Positions 38,907 through 46,757 of a stretch of 64,000 bases of DNA are shown here, one piece after another. Origin of the DNA: Nitrospira sp. Ga0074138 (GTDB lineage Bacteria > Nitrospirota > Nitrospiria > Nitrospirales > Nitrospiraceae); NCBI GenBank assembly GCA_001464735.1, contig LNDU01000043.1:1-64000 (forward strand). Reading direction: 5' to 3'. Numbering within the stretch: position 1 is the first letter of the stretch; every line of letters begins with the position of its first letter. Both the position numbers and the translations under genes were made by a program. The notes under the pieces were generated by a model. It had not been told where the DNA came from. It saw only the letters and a program-made list of their open reading frames with translations, and did not search any database.

Positions 38907-40955
38907 TTGAGCATGAAAACTAGAACCGCCACGGATTCACCAGTTCCCTCTATCCATGTTGAGAGCGGTTCGTCTGCTGGAATGGAGGCCGTGACAGCTC
39001 ACAACTCTCTGCACGCCACTCCCCCTTGTGACGGCAATCTTGAACTGATCCTTCGGGAGCTCTTGGCTATTAGGGCCGGTATGGTCGATGAGTCGGCCGT
39101 GTCAGAAGCACGTCTGAGTAGAATCCATCCCAACTACAGAGCCAGTGCCGCCAATCTCCTGCATTACCTGACTCTGCGTCAACGCGATCTCCGTCCATTG
39201 CAGCTCCGACTAGCCGAGATGGGGCTATCCTCTCTTGGTCGAGCTGAATCGCATGTCCTGACCACACTCGATGCCGTTTTACAGGTTCTGCACAGCTTGG
39301 CACAGCGCCCCTATCAGGTCCCGCCATCAGAGGAGACCGTACCCGATTTCGCAACTGGGCAACGCCTCCTTGATGAACACACCGACACATTGTTAGGTCC
39401 GCAACCTCTTCGGCGTGGGACCCGGATCATGGTGACCATGCCGAGCGAGGCGGCGAATGATTATATGTTGGTTCATGACTTGCTCCAACAGGGGATGGAT
39501 TGCATGCGCATCAATTGTGCGCACGATGATGTCCCGGCATGGTTGCGGTTAATCGAGCACATGAAGCGTGCCAAAAAAGTACTGGGTCGATCTTGCAAGA
39601 TCCTCATGGATCTGGCCGGACCAAAACTCCGTACCGGCCCGCTGGAGCGGGGCCCGGAAGTAGTCCGTATTCATCCCTGTCGCGATAGCTATGGCAGAGT
39701 CATTGCCCACGCCCGGGTGTGGTTGACTCCAGCGACTGCCCCCCAATCACCTCCTGCTCCGGCGCAGGCTTGTCTTCCCGTCACCGCCCCATGGTTCGCC
39801 CGCCTTCGTCCCGGCGAAGAGGTCCACCTCACCGACGCTCGGCAAGCCAAACGCAGCCTCACCATCGTGGACGTCACCGAACAAGGTTGCTGGGCGGAAG
39901 CCACCAAGACAACGTACATCATCCCCGGTACAGTCCTCAGTCGTCACTCCATGACAACGGATCGAAGCACCCGCGATGGAATCGTTGGTAAACTGCCACC
40001 GGGTGAGAACCCTATCGTCCTCCGGCAAGGGGATGTACTCATCTTGCAGCGTGACATCAGACCCGGCCGCGCTGCAACCTGCGACAGTGCTGGGCAGGTG
40101 CTCACTCCTGCGTCGATTGGCTGCACCATACCGGAAGTATTCGACGACGTTCGATCCGGGGAATCGATCTGGTTCGACGACGGCAAGATCGGAGGCGTGG
40201 TTGACAAGATCGAGCCACACCGAGCGTTCATTCGAATAACCCACACACGCGCAGGCGGCGACAGGCTCCGGAGCAACAAAGGGATCAATCTGCCCGAGAG
40301 CAATCTTCGCCTGGCAGCGCTGACTCCCGTGGACCTAGAGAACCTCGCCTTTGTCGCGGAGCATGCCGACATCGTCGGACTTTCGTTCGCGAACAGCGCG
40401 CAGGACGTGGCGTCACTTCAACAGCACCTGGCTTCACACGGGCATCAGCAACCCGCCATCGTCCTGAAAATCGAAACGCGGCGCGGCTTCGAGAACTTGC
40501 CGGAGATGCTGCTGACGGCGATGAGATGGCCGTCGTGCGGTGTGATGATCGCACGAGGTGACCTGGCTGTCGAATGTGGTTTTGAGCGTTTGGCCGAAGT
40601 TCAGGAAGAGATTCTCTGGATCTCGGAGGCGGCCCACGTCCCTGTGATCTGGGCGACACAAGTCCTGGAAACCCTGGCCAAGAAAGGGATGCCATCCCGC
40701 GCCGAGATTACGGATGCCGCGATGGGACAACGTGCCGAGTGCGTGATGCTGAACAAGGGCCCCCATATACTCAACGCCATCCGTGTTCTCGATGATATCC
40801 TGCGGCGGATGCAGGCGCATAAAGCAAAAGGGCGGGCTCTACTGCGTGAGTTGCGAGTGGCCCAGGCACTGCCGGTCGAATCCTGCTCGCAGCCAAACAA
40901 CAGCGAATCAGAATCCAATTCTCCATTAACACTCATCAAAGAACCATCCCAATAA
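38907..40955 (+). CDS. Divergent pyruvate kinase with about 150-aa N-terminal extension
   Basis: AGPKLRTGPL; LVLKIETRRGFENLPEML-like (AIVLKIETRRGFENL); MIARGDLAVE; WATQVLETLAKKGMPSRAEITDAAMGQRAECVMLNKG. Confidence 0.85.
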   Translation: MSMKTRTATDSPVPSIHVESGSSAGMEAVTAHNSLHATPPCDGNLELILRELLAIRAGMVDESAVSEARLSRIHPNYRASAANLLHYLTLRQRDLRPLQLRLAEMGLSSLGRAESHVLTTLDAVLQVLHSLAQRPYQVPPSEETVPDFATGQRLLDEHTDTLLGPQPLRRGTRIMVTMPSEAANDYMLVHDLLQQGMDCMRINCAHDDVPAWLRLIEHMKRAKKVLGRSCKILMDLAGPKLRTGPLERGPEVVRIHPCRDSYGRVIAHARVWLTPATAPQSPPAPAQACLPVTAPWFARLRPGEEVHLTDARQAKRSLTIVDVTEQGCWAEATKTTYIIPGTVLSRHSMTTDRSTRDGIVGKLPPGENPIVLRQGDVLILQRDIRPGRAATCDSAGQVLTPASIGCTIPEVFDDVRSGESIWFDDGKIGGVVDKIEPHRAFIRITHTRAGGDRLRSNKGINLPESNLRLAALTPVDLENLAFVAEHADIVGLSFANSAQDVASLQQHLASHGHQQPAIVLKIETRRGFENLPEMLLTAMRWPSCGVMIARGDLAVECGFERLAEVQEEILWISEAAHVPVIWATQVLETLAKKGMPSRAEITDAAMGQRAECVMLNKGPHILNAIRVLDDILRRMQAHKAKGRALLRELRVAQALPVESCSQPNNSESESNSPLTLIKEPSQ

Positions 40956-40972
40956 AGTGAAAGTATCCACCT

Positions 40973-40999
40973 GTAACTTCTACGTAACGCCAACCTAAC
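40973..40999 (+). promoter_or_regulatory. PHO-box-like triple repeat GTAAC-N6-GTAAC-N6-CTAAC
   Basis: CTGTAACTTCTACGTAACGCCAACCTAAC; units at 40973, 40984, 40995. Confidence 0.7.
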
Positions 41000-41047
41000 G
41001 CTGGAGCGTCATCATGTATCTCCCTGATCACTCAGGAGGTATGGACC

Positions 41048-41401
41048 ATGGTTCTTAATGATGATGGCCCTCCGACACTTCCCATATCGTTGCTCTCGAT
41101 GCAGCGGGCGCTCATCGAGACGTGCCCATCGCCAACCTGGAGGTTATACCGAGGCTGGATGCCACGGAAGACAAATAGGCAAGCCGGACAAATAGGAAAC
41201 GGAACGCGAAGGGCGCGAGCGTTGTTGAAACGACTCGATGCGCAGGAGCACGCAAAGAACAAGAGCCGACTCTATTCTTCTCACCCCGCGGTAAACAAGC
41301 CTTGTCAGAAGGAACGAATAGGGACAGCAGCCATATCTCGCGTCAGGTTCCTCCCCTTTCGACAATCACCATCCTTTCACACAGAATTAGCACCTCTGTA
41401 A
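41048..41401 (+). CDS. Hypothetical protein
   Basis: CAGGAGG SD before ATG at 41048; lies about 50 bp downstream of the triple repeat. Confidence 0.4.
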   Translation: MVLNDDGPPTLPISLLSMQRALIETCPSPTWRLYRGWMPRKTNRQAGQIGNGTRRARALLKRLDAQEHAKNKSRLYSSHPAVNKPCQKERIGTAAISRVRFLPFRQSPSFHTELAPL

Positions 41402-41503
41402 TGGCCGCGAAACAGCGCCTCTGTAGACTTCCACCATGTTGATCAGTGGGGTCGCCGATGATGACTGTCAAACGAACACCAAACCGGAAGGAGGCGAGCA
41501 GTT

Positions 41504-41587
41504 ATGACCATGTGGATCATCGAAGCGTTCCTGTTGAGCGCCATTGTGGGACTCACATATACCGTGCTATCTGCGGGCCGCGAGTAG
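41504..41587 (+). CDS. 27-aa single-TM microprotein (MTMWIIEAFLLSAIVGLTYTVLSAGRE)
   Basis: GGAAGGAGG SD upstream of ATG 41504; one hydrophobic helix. Confidence 0.55.
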   Translation: MTMWIIEAFLLSAIVGLTYTVLSAGRE

Positions 41588-42160
41588 GCGAAGCGACTTG
41601 CAACGAGCTTGAGCAGGGGAGGTTCAAAGAGAATGGGCGTGCAGACATACGCGAGCCGATGGGGAACAAGCCCCACCGGCCCGCGTCAGGATAATATTTC
41701 GCTCTCGGCAAACCGGTAAGCCTAGACATCATCTCGCAGCGACCGTCACCTCTTCGCACTGATGTTCTCCCCCGCTCGCAGTTTGATCTTGAAGGTCGTC
41801 TCCCAATCGCTGAGGCAGCCTGCTGTATCACGCAGCCGGTGAGACACCGCCACTCCTGGTTACACGTAGCCGGTTGCCCGAGTGGGTCCGCTCACTCCAC
41901 CGGTCCGGTCTCATGGCCATGCTAAGGGCGAACATGGCTATGATAACCAAGAACAATACCAGTGCCATACCGAGAAGAACCCCCTGTTCGGATCTCGGCA
42001 ATCAGGTATTCCATCTCCTTTGCTCAGATCAATGTTTGTTGTGAAAATAGAAATTGACGTCTTCGTGCTGACTGTCGCTGCAGAACAAAACCACCATCAG
42101 CGCCGACAAGTTTCAGCGTACGGCGTCGTGCATCTTGTTCACCGGTTGCAGGTAATCACT

Positions 42161-42274
42161 TCACCGAACCAACCTTAGTCTGATGAAGATGCCACAGACG
42201 CTCATCACGATGATGCCCACGCAAGTCATAAGGGACTTCACGAGCAAGAACCCCACCCGCAGCTTAGCAAGCAT
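42161..42274 (-). CDS. 37-aa single-TM microprotein (MLAKLRVGFLLVKSLMTCVGIIVMSVCGIFIRLRLVR)
   Basis: AGGAGG SD on the minus strand just upstream of ATG (42274); hydrophobic core. In frame with the longer track ORF 42161-42472. Confidence 0.5.
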   Translation of the reverse strand: MLAKLRVGFLLVKSLMTCVGIIVMSVCGIFIRLRLVR

Positions 42275-42518
42275 AGTGTCTTCCTCCTTGTCTTCAAAAG
42301 AGGACCAGGACATTGTCCTGCTCCATTGATTCACCCATCTCGTGCCTTGGATCAGCGAATTCCTATTCGTGTGTTCCTCTGAACACCCATCAGTGAAGCA
42401 TGCCACGAGGACTCGACTCGTAGACATCAATGGGTCAGCGTGATTACTCGTGAGGCGGACTCCTTTGTGCATTGAGTAGATATGTACCCGTCGTGCATCA
42501 CTGCCTCATTGCCGAATC

Positions 42519-42582
42519 GTAAACGCCGTGTAAAACACTGTTCCTTCCCTGGAAATTTACCGGCCTGTAATACCCGTCTAAT
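42519..42582 (+). promoter_or_regulatory. Two PHO-box-like arrays: GTAAA-N6-GTAAA and TTTAC-N6-GTAAT-N6-CTAAT
   Basis: Units at 42519, 42530 and 42556, 42567, 42578 upstream of the PstS-like gene. Confidence 0.65.
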
Positions 42583-42631
42583 ACCGGCGCAATGTCGTAT
42601 TGGTAGTGGTCAAACATAAAGGAGGGGTCAG

Positions 42632-43294
42632 ATGAAATGTTCTCATTTGGCGTTCGTCGTCTGTGTGATCGCGATACCAGTGCAGGGGGTACTTCCACCG
42701 CAGAATTTGGCGCAAGTTCGCGCGACGATCGATCCTGACATTCCGGCCTATATCGTTCAGGATTCAGTATCCGGCAGACTGACCATTTCCGCGCCTGAAA
42801 CGATGAAGCCCTTGGTTGAGGCCTGGGCAGGGGATCTGATTCGCCAGCATCCGGACCTGATAGTCACTGTGATACGAGAGGACCCCAACTCCGGCCTCGC
42901 AGCACTCCTTGAACGTCGGGCGGAGATCGCAGCCATGTCCCGCCGCATCACTCCCACTGAAATTGCGGAATTTATCTTCGAATATGGGTATGTACCGATG
43001 GAGGTTCCCGTGGCTCGTCACGCATCGACCGTCTTCGTTCACAACGACAACCGGAATGCCAACTTTTTAATACCTAGTAAAGTGGATCGCCTCCACCCTG
43101 TTCGACGAAATCTTTACCTGTATATCACCAGACCCTCAAGATCGAACCCTACTCCCCCGTCTGCAGAGCTGGTCCGCTACGCGTTGAGCCGGCAAGGTCA
43201 GGAGCTGGCACTCGCCTTGGGACACTCCCCGCTATCCTATGCGGAGATTGCACGGGTGAGTTCGAAGTGGTTAGTTTGCTGCAAGCTCCCCTGA
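42632..43294 (+). CDS. PstS-like phosphate-binding protein with internal deletion
   Basis: LTISAPETMKPLVEAWAGDLIRQHPDLIVTV...RRAEIAAMSRRITPTEIAEF then VFVHNDNRN joined directly to HPVRRNLYLYITRPSRSNPTPPSAELVRYALSRQGQ. Confidence 0.8.
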   Translation: MKCSHLAFVVCVIAIPVQGVLPPQNLAQVRATIDPDIPAYIVQDSVSGRLTISAPETMKPLVEAWAGDLIRQHPDLIVTVIREDPNSGLAALLERRAEIAAMSRRITPTEIAEFIFEYGYVPMEVPVARHASTVFVHNDNRNANFLIPSKVDRLHPVRRNLYLYITRPSRSNPTPPSAELVRYALSRQGQELALALGHSPLSYAEIARVSSKWLVCCKLP

Positions 43295-43296
43295 AT

Positions 43297-43334
43297 TTTA
43301 CCCCAACGTAATCTCACCTTAACGCTCGAGCAAT
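43297..43334 (+). promoter_or_regulatory. PHO-box-like quadruple repeat TTTAC-N6-GTAAT-N6-TTAAC-N6-GCAAT
   Basis: Units at 43297, 43308, 43319, 43330 upstream of the CBS-pair gene. Confidence 0.65.
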
Positions 43335-43388
43335 ACTCCAACGCTAATATACAAACAATACAATTATAAATAATAAGGAGGATCAGTT

Positions 43389-43772
43389 ATGGTCACCGTA
43401 GGGAACTTAATGCAGAAAGAACCGGTCACGGTGGATGTGGGCACATCGGTCGTGGAGGCGGCGAAATTGATGAAAGCCTGTAACGTGGAAAGTGTGCTGG
43501 TGGTCCGCCAAGCGCAGATCATCGGCATTGTGACCGAGTCGGATGTCGTCAAGAAGTTTGTGGGCGCGGAGAAAGCCGCGTACTTCGTGCCGGTGGAGGA
43601 CATCATGAGCAGTCCGGTACCAGGCATCGAAGAGCGGCGGCCGTTGACGGAAGCCGCTGATCTCATGGACAAGCAACGCACACTCCACCTAGGAGTCACA
43701 AAAGCCGGTGCACTCATCGGTTTGCTGTCGGTTCGGGACTTTCTTCGTCCAGTCTCCCTCGACGAGTTCTAA
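43389..43772 (+). CDS. CBS domain pair protein
   Basis: VGNLMQKEPVTVDVGTSVVEAAKLMKACNVESVLVV...GIVTESDVV; VEDIMSSPV...GLLSVRDFL; AAGGAGG SD. Confidence 0.93.
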   Translation: MVTVGNLMQKEPVTVDVGTSVVEAAKLMKACNVESVLVVRQAQIIGIVTESDVVKKFVGAEKAAYFVPVEDIMSSPVPGIEERRPLTEAADLMDKQRTLHLGVTKAGALIGLLSVRDFLRPVSLDEF

Positions 43773-43955
43773 CGACCCTGCCTTTCATGAGCCTGCTGCC
43801 TGCTCGGTTAGGGGGCCCCTCGCCCCCTCTCTTCCACATCGCCAGTTCGCACGGGTGATCTCCCCCAGCATTTCCTGACGACCCACCGGGAGTTGCGTTT
43901 CCCTCTCTCCAGCGTCCATACTTAGAAACGCCGGTTCTTCTGTGAGAATTCCACC

Positions 43956-45373
43956 TTGTCTCGATTGGCCACCCTTCTCGCTTCTCATGGTCGCTCCTCC
44001 CCGATCTCTTCACAACGAGAACGCGAACGGAAGCTGACCGTCGCACCTGATTTCCACCTCCCTCGGCTGCCCGGCACACCGCTCCCCCGACGGCAGCTGA
44101 TCTCCACCTATTACGATACGACGGCCTACGATCTGGCCCATGCACGGATAACCCTTCGAGCTGAAGATTCCGTTGGGCGACGATCGGCAGGAGATAGAAG
44201 TGGCTGGCACCCAAGCCAATCCACCAGATTCCTTGCGACAGCTGCTGATGCTCCATCTTGACCATCGGCACCTAGTCCCGATCGTGACGCTGCGTGTCTG
44301 GCGACGGGGCTTCTTGGTGCATCATGGCCGAGTGCCCGTCGCGGAGATTGCCCTCGACACAGTGGCAGTTGAGAAGAACGGCGGTATCATCCAACGCTTT
44401 CACGAACTCGAAATTGAACAGCGGCAGGGAGACGAGGCCTCGCTTCATTCCCTTGAACGGCAGCTGCGCGAGGCCGGAGCGTCCGATCATGACGGACGGC
44501 CCAAGTTCTTTCGGGCCCTCTCGCTCCCAGCCCCCACCCCCTCTGCACCGCCTGAGCCGAAGGCCCCGGTGGTCGACTATCTCAAGTGGGCGCTCGCGCA
44601 GCACGTCGGATGGCTCCTGGCCCATGATCCCGGCACGAGACTCGGCACCGAGCCTGAGAGCCTGCATCAAATGCGCGTCGGGACCAGGCGCCTGCGCGCG
44701 ATACTCCGCACAGCCCGGCCGACCCTCCTGCCCACATGGGTCACGACACTGGAACAAGAGCTCACATGGCTCAGCGAGCTGCTAGGGCCAGCCCGCGATC
44801 TCGACGTCCAGATCGCCCATTTCACGCAAGAATCTGCCAATTTAGATGCGCGAGATCGCAAGCTGCTGGCACCATTCATCTCCCATCTACGCACGCAACG
44901 AGAGGCCGCTCAGCAGATGGTGGTCAGCGAGCTCACAGGCGTTCGCTACGTGGAACTGATCCGGCGGCTTCAACAAGCGGCGCAAGACCCTGCTGTCGTG
45001 GAGTCTCCCCTGACCGTGCGCGACCTCGCCAGACAGGAATTCAAAAAGTTGCGCAAGGCGATCAGCCGGCTCGCCCCTTCCCCATCGGACGCCACACTGC
45101 ACAAGATCCGCATCAAGGCTAAACGCGCCCGCTACGCAGCGGAACTTGCTCGCAGCTCAGTGGGGAAACCAGCCAGCCGGTTTATCAAGTCCGCGCGTGA
45201 GGTCCAGGATCTCCTGGGCCTCCATCAGGATGCGATCCAAGCCGAACGTCACGTCCGACAGTTCCTCAAATACTCGACGAGTGTCCGCGCCGGATTCGTC
45301 GCGCAACGTTCATAAGGAGATCAAACCGCTGTTCAAGTCGTTGCTGAAACGAGGGAAGAAGGCCTGGGAATGA
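43956..45373 (+). pseudogene. CYTH-CHAD domain protein interrupted by two frameshifts
   Basis: ExExK signature ERERKLTVAPDFHLPRLPGTPLPRRQLISTYYDT in frame 1; ELKIPLGDDRQEIEV... CYTH remainder plus CHAD in frame 2; C-terminal HKEIKPLFKSLLKRGKKAWE in a third frame. Confidence 0.8.
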
Positions 45374-45380
45374 ACGAGGC

Positions 45381-46028
45381 TTACTTCACTTTGGACAATT
45401 CGGCGGGAATTCTGATCTCTTGTCCGTCTTGCAGATTGACGACGAACACCGACGTGGCGTTGGGGTCGAACTGTTCATAGGCAAACACTGCGGTAAACCG
45501 GGATCGGAAGACTGGGCCGTTCGTTTCGTTTTTTCTCCCCCGTTCGGCCTTACCGATGTCGATCGGCTTGATCCGCTTCGATCCTTGCTGCAACTCAATC
45601 AATGCGCCCTCGGCGAAATACTCATCATCGCCGCACAGCTGTACTTCCATTTCCATGTTGGGCATGTCCATCACTTTCTGGATGAACTCCTCGGGCATGC
45701 GCACGTCTGTCTTCCGCTTCTTTGATTCTGCCGCCTCTTGGCGACCAAAGGCTTCCAGGCGATACCGCTTGGTGCGAAGGACAGCGCTCGCGCCGCAGGG
45801 CTCTTTCTCCGGGTCGGCCCCCACGCGAGTCGCTAAGGACGCTTGCTGAAGGACTTTCTTTACGTCTTCCGGCGAATTAGCCTTTTCCATCGGAATGCGC
45901 CCGATCTCCAGCGCTTTGTGCGCCTCGTCGGGCGATAGATTGACCTCAATCGCCCACACGCCACTGTTCCCTGCCGCAAGGACTCCGATCAAGCCCACCA
46001 GCGACGCAATCCGTTTGCGAACAGTCAT
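45381..46028 (-). CDS. Hypothetical secreted protein
   Basis: Signal-like N-terminus (IASLVGLIGVLAAGNSGVWA); 215 aa. Confidence 0.65.
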   Translation of the reverse strand: MTVRKRIASLVGLIGVLAAGNSGVWAIEVNLSPDEAHKALEIGRIPMEKANSPEDVKKVLQQASLATRVGADPEKEPCGASAVLRTKRYRLEAFGRQEAAESKKRKTDVRMPEEFIQKVMDMPNMEMEVQLCGDDEYFAEGALIELQQGSKRIKPIDIGKAERGRKNETNGPVFRSRFTAVFAYEQFDPNATSVFVVNLQDGQEIRIPAELSKVK

Positions 46029-46124
46029 GCCTTCCTTTTATTTGGCCGATATGGCGAGACCCAACGAATTAGGCACAATCAGATTAATGGCGTGCATTGT
46101 AGGTGAACCCTCATGCCTTTGCAA

Positions 46125-46757
46125 TTAGGAGACGAACCGATTCCAGTTCGCATATGGTTGACGTCGATACAGGTCCTCGACGTTCACGAGAAGAGGATAA
46201 CCGGCTGACCGAAGCAGATGCGCCACAAGCTTCAGCGGTAATCCCACCACGGTCGTATAGTCGCCGGCGATCCGTTCTACCAGACCTGCACCGAGTCCTT
46301 GGATCGCATAGGCTCCGGCTTTGCCTAACGACTCCTCCGATGCAAGATACCGTTCATACGCGTGCTCGAGGTCCGCTTTCATCCAGACTTCCGCCGTGGC
46401 CACCTCCACTGATTCAATATGCCGCTCTCGGTCGCATAAGGCGACGGCCGTATGGACCTGATGGGAACGGCCAGCCAGACGTGCCAGCATGGTGCGTGCA
46501 TCTGCAAGATCGACCGGCTTCCCGAGCAGTTGGCCATCGAGATCGATCACGGTATCACTGCCGAGCACAAGGGCTCGTGGCCTCACACATGCCACGGCTC
46601 TCGCCTTTTCGCGCGCGAAACGCCTGACCTGCTCAATTGGCGACAACCCAACCGTGGGGTGTTCGTCGAACTCCGACGGGCACACCTCGAAGGAAAGGCC
46701 CAGCAGTGCCAGGAGTTCCTGGCGGCGTGGCGAACTCGACGCCAGCACTAGCTGCAT
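46125..46757 (-). CDS. Maf family nucleotide pyrophosphatase
   Basis: LVLASSSPRRQELLALLGLSFEV; VLGSDTVI; KAGAYAIQGLGAGLVERIAGDYTTVVGLPL. Confidence 0.94.
   Translation of the reverse strand: MQLVLASSSPRRQELLALLGLSFEVCPSEFDEHPTVGLSPIEQVRRFAREKARAVACVRPRALVLGSDTVIDLDGQLLGKPVDLADARTMLARLAGRSHQVHTAVALCDRERHIESVEVATAEVWMKADLEHAYERYLASEESLGKAGAYAIQGLGAGLVERIAGDYTTVVGLPLKLVAHLLRSAGYPLLVNVEDLYRRQPYANWNRFVS

Noticed and set aside
43785-43988. 67-aa minus-strand ORF with a GGGAGGAG SD-like sequence
   Set aside because: The SD is tempting, but composition is not clearly coding and no family was recognised; left unannotated pending homology.
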